From Theropithecus gelada (lineage: Eukaryota; Chordata; Mammalia; Primates; Cercopithecidae): DNA of 64,000 bases. A model generated the notes under the pieces. It ran no database searches. It was not told the DNA's origin and was given only the letters and a program-made list of their open reading frames with translations. The first letter of the stretch is position 1, and each line of letters begins with the position of its first letter. The stretch is taken from positions 83,397,758 to 83,461,757 of the forward strand of contig NC_037683.1 of the NCBI RefSeq assembly GCF_003255815.1, written 5' to 3'. The position numbers and the translations under genes were made by a program. Positions 1 through 13,389 of the stretch are shown here, piece after piece.

Positions 1-531
1 CCCTTATGAGTCTTTTGACTCTCAAGTTTATTTAGATGCAATTGGAGTCCCATAGGGAGTACCTGATAAATTCAAAACCCAGACCAAATAGCTGCAGGAT
101 TTGAATCAATATTTTAATGTGTAACTATTAATAAAAATGTAAATTGGATAAATTACATCTATTATAACCAGCAATGATTTGTTAATTACACTAGAGATGC
201 TGTCAAAGTAATAGCTGACTAGTTAGGGCCTACTAGCCAGATGGTTTGGGAAAAAAGAATGGCCCTAGACATGATGTTAGCTGAAAAAGGTGCGGTTTGC
301 GTCATAATTAAAGCTCAAGGTTATGCCATCATCCCAAACAATACTGCCCCCGATGGGAGCATAACAAGGGCCTTACAGGGACATACCTCTTTATCCAATG
401 AATTAGCTAAAAATTCTGGAGTTGATAACCCTTTTACAGGATGGCTAGAAAGGTGGTTTGGTAAATGGAAAGGAATCATAGCCTCACTGCTTACTTGTCT
501 TGCAGCCGTAGTGAAAGGGGTAGTCAATTAG
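1..531 (+). pseudogene. ERV env transmembrane-subunit remnant, plus strand, cut by window edge
   Basis: Recognised as the transmembrane half of a class I ERV envelope. Positions 2-120 read as the start of the TM ectodomain with stops at 53-55 and 92-94. After frame shifts, 241-531 is open for 96 codons. This frame covers the immunosuppressive-type helix region, the disulfide-loop region and a hydrophobic segment near residues 80-94 that fits the membrane span. The family CX6CC motif is damaged: the first Cys is present (298-300), but the two following Cys positions are Gly (319-321) and Tyr (322-324). It lies opposite in strand to the surface-subunit remnant that begins next to it, so the two cannot belong to one collinear reading. 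Non-functional. Family assignment within class I ERVs is inferred. Confidence 0.8.
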
Positions 532-1714
532 ACAAGAGCACAAGTACCACTCCAGTTACTTGGCAAGTGTCCAGTAAGGGTCTGCCACAGTACCACCGTA
601 CATCTGCTCAAGGATAGCTAAGGGTGGACTGACGGGTAAGCTTCTGGAAGGGCTTAAGCTCATTGCATCCTGTTAAGCTTCCGAGGAATGCCAAGTTTTC
701 CCCTTGTCGTGAGAGACACCAAGTGAAATTGACATTGGGAGATGGAAGCTGGATGGCCTTCAGGGGCTGACCTGAAGGGTGTTGGACTTCAGGATAGAGC
801 AGAAAGAGAGAACTTGGCATTATTTATTGCCCCAAGCTGTATAATCCTGGAAGAGAGCTTCATGCAGCCCATGTGCGGTCAGCTGGGGGGACCATCTGAG
901 TGGAAAGGGTACAATCTGGGCCTCTGGCCAGCCATGCACACAAGCATAACAATTGCTTTTGTTTAGCATGTGGATGGAATATTTGATCCATTCCAACCAG
1001 GCATTTGCATCTTGATATCCTGTTTCAATTGCTAAAGTTTGCCTTAGATCATTTACTTCTACAATATCTACTTTAGTCTTATCATTGGGTATAGAGGGGA
1101 TGGCAGTTTGATTAGAAGAAGGCTTAGAAGGAGAAGAGAGGGAAGGGGGTGAAGACAATGAGGGATTTTGAAAGACCCTATGAGGTCTGTGCCAGCCAAG
1201 TTGGCTCCCATGCCGTAGAAGCGGCTCAAAGTAGGTCTAGGATCAGTAGAGGTAGAAGTGAGAATAGAAATTTGCACTGGATTACATTGGTTACACTAGC
1301 AACTGGGGTGGGGGTGCTTTCTTTAGTAAAGTGAATGTATGGTTTTAAGGATACACAACCACCTGTCAATGAGGTTTAGTCTTGATATTTGGTTGTCCGC
1401 AGAACATCATTCCAGCTATGGCAGACCTGTTTCTCTGTATTTGTTAAAAAGCAAGGGTCTTGGTAGGGGGAGCCTCTTAATTTAAAGGGGCAGGGATACT
1501 TTTCTGAGGCTGAGAGTTGCCTTTGACTTTGAAGATCTCTACAGGGTATGGCTAAACAAGCATCAAATGTAATAATTTGGAGTGAAATCGCTTTAGTTAC
1601 GTTGATAACAAGGTGGTTGGCAATAGACTGAGAAAAGAAGAAAGAGTAATGGAATAGATGAAAGAGAGTTAAACTTTTCTTAGCTTTAGTTTGAAGGGAT
1701 TTTCCCTGGGCCAA
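515..1714 (-). pseudogene. ERV env surface-subunit remnant
   Basis: On the minus strand, an ATG at 1714 opens a 112-codon frame (to 1376) with a basic start, a hydrophobic signal-peptide-like stretch (FHLFHYSFFF) and Cys-rich sequence typical of an envelope N-terminus. The reading continues in shifted frames through 1158-820 (Cys-containing SU core, KSNCYACVHG) and 820-608, and recognisable SU C-terminal sequence runs on to about 515-530. At least three frame changes and several stops break it. It follows pol at 1846, as expected for env in a provirus transcribed right to left. The TM half that should come next (below 515) is instead on the plus strand. Non-functional. Confidence 0.78.
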
Positions 1715-1845
1715 TAACCCATGACTGCAGAGGTGGTGGTGCTTTCTTGATTCAGATGTGATGGGTCCATCCTTTTTCTGCTGTTGGGACTGTGGTTTCA
1801 GTGGTTAGAAGCACCAGGTAAAGCCCTTCCCAGGCCGGCTCAAGT

Positions 1846-2720
1846 TTATCTTCTTTCCAGCTTTTGATGAGGACGTGATCCATCCCCAGGCTGATGTTGA
1901 TGTACTGGGAACTCCAGGGGCAGCGCCTGTGCTAGGAGACCTTTGGTTTTAAAAAAAGAGAAAGTAGAGGAGACACCAGGTATATAATTCCTGAGGAACT
2001 GATCTTTTGTTTCAAATGTAGGAATGTCAGCAGCGGAGTGTAAATAAGGCAATCCACAGAGCATCTCATAAGGAGAAAGGCCAATATCTTTCCAAGGAAC
2101 AGCTTGGATTCTTACTAAGGCAATAAGAAGACATTTGGTCCATGGCAACTGAGTCTCTAGAACTAATTTGGTTAAGTGGTTCTTTAAGGTCTGATTCATC
2201 CTTTCTACTCTTCCTGATGAAGGTGGATGCCAAGGAGTATGATATTCCCATTTAACGTCTAGGGCTTGGGATAGCTTTTTAATGATATGCGCTGTGAAAT
2301 GGGTTCCATTTCTGAATCAATATTTGCTATTAGTCCAAACCTGGACACTATCTTTTCAATTAATGTTTTAACTACATTGTTGGCCATTGCATTTGAAAAG
2401 GGAATGGCTTCAACCCAATGAGTGAGGTGATCTACTATTACTAATAAGTACTTTAGGCGACTGATTGGGGGCATTTCAGTGTAGTCAATTTGAACACTTT
2501 GGAATGATCTTAGCCCTGGATCCCTCCCCACAAGGGGTGATTTCTTTAAACTTGTTTGTTGGTTTTTTTTTTACATATGAAGCAACTATCTTTTACCTGT
2601 TTGGCTACAGTATAAATTCCTAAACACCCATAAACCCGGAGAACTGCATCACACATAGCTTGGGGTCCCCAATGGGTCCCTTGATGCAGATGGGACAGGA
2701 TTTCTCTCATGATGGGTTTG
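1846..2720 (-). pseudogene. ERV pol: integrase remnant
   Basis: Minus-strand reading from about 2720 down. The N-terminal zinc-binding region is visible at 2700-2570, with His-rich HLHQGTH followed by a CFIC pair. The catalytic core starts near 2531 with the QIDYTEMP block and KYLLVIVDHLTHWVEA. The later E-containing block (ERMNQTLK) spans the frame break near 2205, and the C-terminal part runs to 1846. Frameshifts or stops at about 2570, 2259 and 2200 split the domain. Integrase joins viral DNA to the host chromosome. This copy cannot make a whole enzyme. It lies between RNase H and env, as expected. Confidence 0.85.
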
Positions 2721-2731
2721 GATAGTATTTC

Positions 2732-3700
2732 TCATTGGTCTGGTAACACCCATTTTCCTTCTGAGTTTTCTTTGGCTCCTATTCTAATTAATTTTTCCTT
2801 TTCTGCAGCAGAGAAGATAGAGATTGCAGCAGGGGGAGGAAGACAAGGAGTTAAGTGAAAGATAGGTGTTTCAGATGAAACAGCAGCCTGCTTAGCTACT
2901 TGATTTGCAAGGTTATTTCTACAACTTGTAAAGGAAAAGTCTTTTTGGTGTCTGGGTACATGTACAATGGCTATTTCTTCTGGCAACTGGAGATTGTTTA
3001 AAACGTGGATGATTAGATCTTCATGGGCAAGATTTTGGCCTTTAATATTAATAAGACCTTGCTCAGGCCAAATTTTTCCAAATGTATGTCCTACTCCAAA
3101 GGCGTACTTAGAATCAGTATAAAGAGTTTCTTCCTTGTTCTATAAGTGTTTTAAGGCCTGGTTGAGTGCAAATAGTTCACAAGCTTGGGCAGATCAACTT
3201 TGGGCAACCTTCCTGACTCTATTTCTTCAAGAGTTTCTCCATCAATTACTGAATACTCATTATGCCTTTCTCCTTTGATTACTTGGGAGGAATCATCTAT
3301 AAATAAGCATCACCCCATTTTGAAAGGCGTCTCTCTTAGATCTAGCCTGACCTTCATTTGGTAGTCAATGGAATCTAAACATAGGTGTTCTCTTTTTAGA
3401 TTTGGGTCTCCTGTCAAGAAACCTGCTGGGTTGAGTGAATTATCAGTAGTTAAGGTTAAGTCATCTTTTTCTAGTACGATAGCCTCATATTTCAATTTTT
3501 CAAGATTCAATTTCAATATTTCAAGATTCTGGGGTCAGTGAGCCACCTTCCTGCTTTTTGATTTAAAGTAACTGTAACTTGGTGGGGTGTGCTTACAGTT
3601 AATTTTCCCCCAAAGGTTAATTTTCTGGTTTCTTCAACTAATACTTCTGTAGCTGCAACAGATTGAATGCATTAAGGCCATCCACAGGTAACTGGGTGTA
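2732..3700 (-). pseudogene. ERV pol: RNase H / connection region remnant
   Basis: The frame 2986-2732 begins at an internal Met and carries an RNase H C-terminal signature (IVHVPRHQKD, then NNLANQVAKQAA). Upstream sequence to about 3700 includes the fragment 3516-3310 and gives pol-like reading only in pieces, with several stops and shifts. In a working provirus this domain degrades RNA in the RNA-DNA hybrid. Here it is broken and lies between RT and integrase in normal order. The exact limit between the RT connection and RNase H is not resolved by eye. Confidence 0.7.
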
Positions 3701-4660
3701 AAACTTTTGATAGGAAGGCTATGGGCTGCCAGCAGCCACTGTGTTCTTGAGTAAGCACCCCTAAAGCTACCCTATTATTTACGTTAACAAAAAGATGAAA
3801 TGGCTCTTTAGGGAAGGTAAGGCTAAAACAGGGGTGGTTATGAGTCTGTATTTCAGCTCTTCAACCTGCTCAACTTCCTTAGAAGTCCACAGAAGATGGT
3901 CTGGCTTCCAGTAGGTAAGCTTTTCATATAAAAGTTTACTTTTTGGGGCATATGAGTCAATACATAAGTGGCAATATCCAACTAATCCTAGAAATTTTCT
4001 GAGTTCTTGCTTAGTTTGAGGCAGGGATAAGGACACAATGCCTTCAACTCACTCAGGCCCTATCCTTCACTTACCTACACTGATGGCCTTAAATATTAAC
4101 TTCAGGCTCCACATACTGAAGCTTTCCCTTTGAGATCCATAGCCCCTCAAACTCCAGATGGTTAAGAATATGTGTAGAGAAACCAGCTACTTTCTTTACA
4201 TCTTCACCAGATATAAGAATATCATCCACATACTGGAGCAGGCATATCTGCTTTGGGATGACAACTGTTTCTAACACTTGTTCTAAGATTTGGAGAAAAA
4301 AGGTTTAGGGAGTCTGTGAACCCTTGAATTCTATTGATACTGTTGTTTTTTCCCTAAATAAGGATCCTCCCACTCCAAATATGTCTTGGCTGTCTTCAGC
4401 CAAGAGGCATGCCCAGAAGGCATCCTTTAAGTCTATTACTGTAAACCACTGATGATTACATGAAATTATGCTGAGAATGGTGTATGGGTTGAGGACAACA
4501 GGATGGGTAGTCTGGACTATTTGATTGATGGCTCTAAGATCTTGCACCAGTCGATATGACCGATCTGCTTTCTTGACTGGCAATATTGGAGTATTATAAG
4601 GGGACATACAGGGTATAAGGGAGTCCATATTTAATAAGACTTTCAATGATAGGCTTTAAC
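3701..4660 (-). pseudogene. ERV pol: reverse transcriptase remnant
   Basis: Minus-strand reading. The fragment 4646-4305 holds the RT fingers and palm start (PVKKADRSYRLVQDLRAINQ, then FTVIDLKDAFW, the block with the first catalytic Asp). The fragment 4277-4089 holds the YVDD catalytic box at 4232-4221. The fragment 4036-3779 carries the KFLGLVGYCHL block that follows the palm in gammaretroviral RTs. The key Asp residues are still encoded, but the three parts lie in different frames. It sits between protease and RNase H, in gag-pro-pol-env order. Confidence 0.88.
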
Positions 4661-4673
4661 CCTATTCTGCCCT

Positions 4674-5185
4674 CTAGGGGAATGGGGTATTTTTCCTCCT
4701 CACTACTTCCCTGGCAGTTTTCAGCTTGATGTGGTTTGGAAGGATTCGGAGTTTCCCTAGGTTTCCCTCCCTTGACCAGACATGGGGATTACTGTATTTT
4801 TCATCTGCAGTGGTGAGTGGGTTTAATGAGGTAGGAAGTCCTTTAGGGCAAACTTGTAGGCCTATGCCTAATTTTAGCATTAAGTCTCTTCCCAGTAGAT
4901 TAGGTCCTGCCTCAGGAATCAATAAAAATTTGATATGAGTCAATTGATCTTGGTATTTAACTTCTGTACTTTCTAAGATTCTTGCCTTAAATCTTCTCCT
5001 TTTACCCCAGATACTAAAAGTTCTTCTGAAGAGCAAGCAATGTTAGGTGGAGGGAAACAAATGGAGAAGCGAGCTACTCCTGAATCGACTAAAAAGGTGA
5101 TAAGCTCATGTTTGGGTCCCACCGCTAAATTTATCAAGGGCTCCTGGTGGGATTCGAAGCAAAAGAGACAGAGCCCCTGACTCCC
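4674..5185 (-). pseudogene. ERV protease remnant
   Basis: Translation just below gag passes a stop and then reads a retroviral aspartic protease. The active-site triad block is at 5086-5075 and reads Asp-Ser-Gly-Val, where most retroviral proteases have Ala in the fourth place. The frame then continues from 5036 to a C-terminal LLGRDL block, the usual end of the protease fold. An in-frame stop right after gag (near 5184) matches the gag-pro readthrough layout of gammaretroviruses, but it could also be decay. Downstream it runs into RT. Confidence 0.75.
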
Positions 5186-6891
5186 CTATTCTTCCTCAAA
5201 AGTCATGAGTGGAAGGGCTTCTTTCTCCCTTTCCAATTCAGAACATGCTCTCTTGAAGTGGCCTGTTCTTCTGCATTTGTAGCACCTATCCTGTCTTTCC
5301 TCTCTCACAGTCCTGGGATTCTTTAAGTTTGCCCCCCAGCCCCAATATTCTTTAGAGGGTCTGGTAGATGAGGGACTGGGTCCTCTAGAGGGAGGCTTGG
5401 GTCCTTTAAACAGCAGTCTGGACCCTTTATAGTTTCTGGCCCCCTGGAAACTTTGTTTAGAAATGTGTGTGTTTGGAGCCACCTGCTGGAAAGTGGATAA
5501 GATGAATTTTGCCTTTTGTTTTTACTTTTCTTTGTCTCTCTTTACATACACTTTTGGAGCTTCCCTAAGAAGTTCACTCAGAGGTTGGTTTTCCCAATTT
5601 TCTAATTATTGTAATGAAATATCTGGCCAACTTTTAGTGACAAAATGGAGCTTTAACATTCCCTGTCCAATGGGATCTTCTAAATTTAGGCCTGCATATT
5701 GTCTCATTTGGCCCTTTAGTCTGTCCAGAAATTTCATAGGCCCCTCATCTTTTTCATATTGTATATCAAGTGCTTTAGAGAGCTTTTGGGTTTGGGGTAC
5801 TGATTCCTTAATTCCCTTTATTATCGTGTTCCTTAGGTCTTGCATATTTTCCTGGTGAGCCATGTTGTTATTGTTCCACTGGGGGTCTTGGGCGGGAAAC
5901 TTTTGATCTGCAGTAGGAACGTTTTGACTGGGAGGGTGTTCACGTTCTCAAATTGCTATAGCAGGTCTATGGATCATACTTCTTTCTTCCCCCCAAAAGA
6001 GGATTCCTAGGATGGAAATTAACTCAACACAAGTGTATAATTGAGGTCCCAATAATTGATCAACTTGATCTGCCACCCATAAGGGTCATCACACAATAGC
6101 TTAAGTTCCTTTTTAAAACTTTGGACCTCCAAGCTGGTTAAGGGAGCATTCACAATGCCAATAGCTCCCCCTCCTTGTGGTGCCTCCTTTAAGGGGAAGA
6201 CAGTTGGGGCTGACTCCTTAGGTGTGGAGGGAAATGGGAAATTTTGGATAGCCTTTCTCCATGGTTCTATATCACATTGGAGTACTTTTAGGGAAGGGTA
6301 CTTGGGCTGAGAAGTAACAGGCTCATGGGATGATTACTAAGAATCAGGATTATAAGGAGGAGGCATAACATGAGCAGGGGAAGGATCTGGAGTGGGATCC
6401 GGGATGGCAGCAGCTGCCTGACAGGAAGGGTTAGGGGCACTGAGTAGGGGAAGATGGTCTAGGGGATCCCATGTGCTGGAGTCTTTAGGCATGGGAACTG
6501 GCTTTTCTGACTCTTCATTTTGAGATTTAAGATTGAGTTTTTCCCTAGTTGTCTTTAAGGGAAAAAGGAGAACAGGTCCCTGACTCCAAACAAAGAGCAT
6601 AGTCCAGTTCTTCTTGAGAAACCAGACTTTTATCATTTACATATTAAATCAGAAGTTGACACACCACATCCTCATTTGACCTAAACATTGGCCAGAAGAT
6701 TGAGGATTTGAGGATGGGTCCCTGAGTCCAAATAAAACAGAATGTTTTATCATTTGTTGCTTTTTCTTATGTTTAGTTCTCTCATTATCTTTCCAGTATT
6801 TTAACATGAGACCTAGGGGACTATCAGGGGGAATATCTTTATTGCTATCTTTCTCTCTTTTACTCTCTGTCTTGCTTGGGATATTTCTCAT
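5186..6891 (-). pseudogene. ERV gag remnant (matrix, PPPY region, capsid, nucleocapsid)
   Basis: Read right to left. The frame 6891-6649 is Lys/Glu-rich with a PLGLMLKYWKDN block and looks like matrix. The frame 6636-6337 is Pro-rich and ends with a PPPY late-domain motif at 6363-6352. A gap with stops follows. The frame 5863-5606 is the capsid C-terminal region (KFLDRLKGQMRQYAG). The frame 5482-5186 is nucleocapsid with one zinc knuckle, CYKCRRTGHFKRAC (CX2CX4HX4C), at 5284-5243. A single knuckle and the PPPY fit a gammaretrovirus-like (class I) ERV. Gag would assemble the particle; this copy has at least four frame breaks. Confidence 0.86.
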
Positions 6892-7507
6892 GTGGAGTCC
6901 TAATTAGGCTCAATCCCTCATATTACAGATTTCTTGCCTATCCTTCTCTGGAGGCTTATTGAGGCTTGGTCACTTGTATTAGAGACTTCTTGCCTATCCT
7001 TTAGCCCCACCTGCTGGAGCCTCCTTGTACCCTTCTTTCACTTTGTCCACTCTGGTGACTTCCCTGAAGGGAATTTAGGTCCCTCTTAGAATTGGTGTGC
7101 CAGTATAAACCCCACAGCAGGATCCTCCTTAAGCCATATGAGGTAACCTCGGAACCACAGATAGGAACCACTCACTCTGCAAAGCAATAGTGCTTAGTAC
7201 AATCCACATAAGCAGCACTACAAGCAGTAGTGCTTGTGACCATTCACACACACTTTCAACCTCCAAAGTATCCTGACCACCAAGGAAATACTTTGTCACT
7301 CCAGCGACATTTCTTACCTTAGTTTGTGCAGTTACCTGTTCTCTGTGCTGTTGCAAGCCTTTTTCTCCCTGCATTGCTGAGAGTCCGGGTTTATTCATCG
7401 CACTGGGTGGGTCCCAATCCCTCACCCTGAGGACACTGCAACAAGACAGTGGGATGTGTCTTCTCACGAGAGGTGACCGGAGACCCCCTTCCTGGGGGAG
7501 AATGGGA
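6892..7507 (-). other. ERV leader between gag and primer-binding site
   Basis: Non-coding retroviral leader between the gag start and the primer-binding site. It contains a short direct repeat: a TTCTTGCCTATCCTT block occurs at about 6930 and again at about 6988 on the plus strand. No splice donor was assigned with confidence. Confidence 0.6.
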
Positions 7508-7525
7508 ATCCTGGACGAGCCCCCA
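7508..7525 (-). promoter_or_regulatory. ERV primer-binding site, tRNA-Pro type
   Basis: The 18 bases immediately inside the LTR on the minus strand begin TGGGGGCTCGTCC and match the complement of a tRNA-Pro 3' end with one apparent mismatch near the 3' side. This is where minus-strand DNA synthesis would be primed. It supports a proline-primed (HUERS-P-like) class I group, although the subgroup was not verified. Confidence 0.8.
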
Positions 7526-7981
7526 TGTTTGTTGGAGATAAATGCTCAGTGCTGCAAAGTGAAACCAGCACTCAGGCAAAAGTTTTCTCAGCAAGGCAAC
7601 TTACTAATGCAGAAGGGTGCTGCTTGTGTCAATCACAATCGCAAGAGCACACTGAACAGAGGAAAGCAGGGGTTTTTATTCCTAATGCAATCCCTACCTC
7701 TGTGCCACTCCCCCATTGACAGGGGTCGGACCACACAATTTAAACTGACCCGACTGGCTATTTCTGAGTATTTTCCCAAATAAGGAAGGGAAGGGGAATG
7801 TGAGTTACAGTGGTGGGACTTGCAGTTTTGGTGGGAGGAATGGGTGCAGAGCAGGTAACCAAGGGAACAGATGTGAGTTATTGATTAGAACTGATTGGAA
7901 AGTTGTTTACGGTAACTAGGGGCAAGGAGGCATGGAGAACAAGAAAGTTGAGTTTGAGAACAAAGAACAAGGTAGTTAACA
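7526..7981 (-). repeat. ERV LTR (5' LTR of the minus-strand provirus)
   Basis: About 456 bp, starting TGTTAACTACC at 7981 and ending in CA at 7526 directly before the primer-binding site. An AATAAA signal lies at about 7680-7669 (minus). The partner 3' LTR should lie to the left of the window. The family is likely one of the HUERS-P LTRs but is not settled. Confidence 0.78.
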
Positions 7982-8010
7982 GGCTAAACTTTTGAGGAGG
8001 AGTAAATTTA

Positions 8011-9761
<1,751 letters not shown>

Positions 9762-10330
9762 TGTATTAGTCAGCGTTCTCCAGAGAGACAGGACCAATAG
9801 TATATAGATAGAGATATAGATAGAGATAGAGACATATGAGAGAGGATTTATTAGGGGAACTGGCTCAAACAACTATGGAGGCTGAGAAGTCCCACAACAG
9901 GCTATGGGCAAGCTGGGGACCCTGGGATGCTGGTAGCGTGGCTCAGTCCAGTTCCAAAAGCCTTGGAATTAGGAAGTTGATGGCTCAGTTCTCAATCGGA
10001 GTCGAAGGCCTGAGAACCTGGGGTGGCAGCAGGGTGGGGTGCTGGTTTAAGTCCTAGAGTTCCAAGACTGAAGATCCTGGGGTTCTGATGTCCAAAGACA
10101 GGAGGAGAAAGTCTGTCCCAGCTCCAGAAGAGACAAATTCACCTTTCATATTTTTGTTCTATGGGGGCTGCCAGTTGATTGGATGGTGTCTGCCACATTG
10201 GGGTGGATCTTTTCCACGTGTCCACTCAGATTCACATGCCAGTCTCACAGACACACCCCAAAGAATACTTTACAATCTCTCTAGGAATTCCTTAATCCAG
10301 TAAAATTGAAACCTAAAATTAACCATCACA
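9762..10330 (-). repeat. ERVL LTR, MLT2-like, in L1
   Basis: The sense strand is minus: it starts TGTGATGGTTAAT at 10330 and ends GACTAATACA at 9762, with a TAATAAATCC polyadenylation-like site near 9848. An AT/GATA simple run lies at 9800-9832. Flanks of the GAAG/GAAAG type suggest a short target duplication, and L1 resumes on both sides. A second member of the family lies at 24530-25075. Confidence 0.75.
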
Positions 10331-10979
10331 GAAAGCAAAATGTAAAATGGCAGACACAAATCCAACTACAGTCATGCATTGCTTAGCAACATTCTGAGAA
10401 ATTTGTTATTAGGTGATTCATTGTGCAAATGTCATAGAGTGTACTTACACAAACCTAGATGGCTACTACATACTAGGCTATAGGGCATAGCCTATTGCTA
10501 TTAGGCTACACACCTGTACAACATGTTACTATACTGAATACTGTAGGCTGTTGTAACATGATATGAGCATTTGTGTATCTACACACAACAGCTTGCAGGA
10601 TTGCAAGTTGCTCTGGATGAGTCACGGTGTGAATGGTAGTGAATGTGAAGGCCTGGGACGTTACTATATATTACTGTAGACTTTATCAACTCTGTATGCT
10701 TAGGCTACACTAAATTTATTTTAAAATTTTCTTTAACAATAAATAAAACTTAGTTTACTGTAACTTTTTGAGTTTACAAACTTGTACACTGTTTAAATTT
10801 TTTTGACTTTTATAATAACACTTAGCTTAAAACACATGTTGTATAGCTGTACAAAAATATTTTCTTTCTTTATATGCTTACTCTGGAATAATTTTTTCAC
10901 TAAACCTTTTTTAACTTTAAAAATTTTTTTTGTTAAAAACTAAGACACAAACATTCATATTACCCTAGGCCTATACAGA

Positions 10980-12780
10980 GTCAAGATTATCAATGTCATT
11001 GTCTTCCACCTCCACATCTTGTGCCACTGGGAGGTCTTCAGGGGCAATAACAGGCATGGAACTGCCATCTCCTATGACGATAATGCCTTCTAATCCTGAA
11101 AGACCTCATGAGGCTCTTCTTGAGAAGGTGTCACTCTTTTCAGAAATATGGCCATGGTGATTTGCTTGGTTTGTTTCTTTTTTTTCATCATAGATTTGCT
11201 TGTAAACAGATAACACACTATGAACATTTCGCTTTATTAATGAAAACCTTTCAGTGTTGGGGTTCATGTTTTCAGTTTTTTAAGGAGCTTGTTGGGGTCT
11301 GCAAAAGCTTCTGCTAAAGCTTTCACTATAAATTTTTTGAGGGTTCTTTTACTTCTCCTGTAATTATCTTTCCTCTTGCCTCTTCTTCAGCTCTCTGTTC
11401 CTCTTGCAGTTCCAACAACTTCCTGTTGGTCAATTCCTCATGAATCATCTCTAGGAGCCCTTCAATATCATCCTCACACACACCCATGTTTAAGTTATTT
11501 GTCATCTCAACCACAGCCTTGTTGATTTTTGTAACCTCCTCATCCTTTGCAAATCCTTTGATGTCATGGTTGAACCTTTTGAATGTCTTCTTCCAGGTAC
11601 CATTTATACACTCCTTGGTGACATCACCCTAAACCGAAGCAAGGTTCTTGATACAGTCATAGATGTAATTATTCCAGAATTGCATCAATGTCTTCTTCAG
11701 TTACAGCAATAGCCTGAGTAAAGGTCCTCCTCAGGTAGAAAGCCTTAAAAGCCATTGTACTTTCTCAATCCTTTAACTGGATCAAAGAGGTGGTGTTTGT
11801 AGGGAGAAACACTACTTTGATATTGGAATAAAGATCACTAATAAGAGGAGAATGTGCAAAAGCATTATCAACAGTAAGTAAAATTTGAAAGTTATGTTGT
11901 TTTTCAGACAGTACTTTTCCATTTTGCTGGCACAGCAATTTAAGATGGCATCTTAGAAAAGGAACTGAGTCATCTGTGACCTCTTACTGCTCCTGTAGTG
12001 CACTGGCAGGGTGTGCTTTTTAATATACTTGAAGGCCCTGGAGCTCTCAGTATGACAGATCACAAAGGGTTTCAATCTGTAGCCTGCAACATTGCCCCCA
12101 GACAAGACTATGATCCTGTCCTTAAAAGACTTGAACCTGGCGTTGACTTGGCTTCCTTATGAATGAAAGTATCTTCAGGCATTTGTGTGCAGAATAGGGA
12201 GATTTCATCCATATCAGAGATTTGCTCTGGCAAGTAATTTTCTTCTGCAATCAGCTTATCTAGAGTTCCAAAAATTCTTCAGCTGCCTTCATATCGCACT
12301 CACAGACTCACCACTCACTTTCACATTATGTAATGAATAATAATTCTTGAGTCATTTAAAATCCCGAGCTAGCAGTAAATTCAATGTCATAGTCGGGTCC
12401 AGTCTTTTCTTCCAATATCACGGACAAACTTTTTGCTTTGGTTATGATTATCATGGTACTGAGAGGAGTATACTTCTGTATCTTATCTTTAATCTAAGAC
12501 ATTAGAACTTTCTCCATATCTGATATAGGATCATCTCAAATTTCGTTAGTCTCATTAGCTTTGATTAAGCAGATCCTTTAACAGCCTTTAATGCTTTGTT
12601 CTTGTTCTTCAAAATGTTGGCTACGGTGGAATAGGACATGCCTGATTGGTGAGAAATAATCTTCACTGATTTTCTACCTTCATAGTCTTTAATCACTTTT
12701 AGTTTTGTTTCCAGGTCAGTCATTCAATGTGGCCTCTTAATGGCAACATTATTCATGATTTTTGTATACTTAGGAGTCAT
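10980..12780 (-). pseudogene. Tigger transposase remnant
   Basis: The reading begins near 12780 with a MTPKYTKI-like start, then a helix-turn-helix DNA-binding region (VIKDYEGRKSVK, MSYSTVANILKNK) of the CENP-B/Jerky kind. A DDE-type core follows: the first Asp block DMDEI is near 12205 and the second, TVDNAFAHS, near 11870. A C-terminal charged segment (residues such as LLELQEEQRAEEEARGK) is open at 11514-11326. Stops and frameshifts are frequent, so it is dead. The domesticated TIGD/JRK genes belong to the same family, but this copy shows no intact frame and sits inside its transposon. Confidence 0.8.
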
Positions 12781-12930
12781 AATGAACAAAACAACACAAG
12801 ATTAAATCAAGCACAAGAGAAAATGGTACAAGCAAAAGATGAGGTAAATACGAGATGGATAAGACTGCTACTGGCATGACATGACATGCTGTTTTACAGT
12901 AAACTTTTTTATATGTAGAAATACACTCTA

Positions 12931-13285
<355 letters not shown>

Positions 13286-13296
13286 TCATTTATTAT

Positions 13297-13389
13297 ATCA
13301 CAGTAGTTTACTCCAGCATCACCAAAAACATGCAATGCACAAGGCATTCCTTACGTGTTTGTGGTAATGCTGGAGTAAACTACTATGAT
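13297..13389. repeat. Inverted repeat (hairpin) inside Tigger
   Basis: Arms of 34 bp at 13297-13330 and 13356-13389 match at 31 of 34 positions, with a 25-base loop. It lies between the Alu and the right terminus and is probably a native part of the transposon end. Confidence 0.85.

Noticed and set aside
5463..5858. 131-codon plus-strand frame over gag
   Set aside because: Shadow of the minus-strand gag remnant.
9836..10303. Two plus-strand frames of 71-73 codons
   Set aside because: They lie in the MLT2-like LTR, on its antisense strand.
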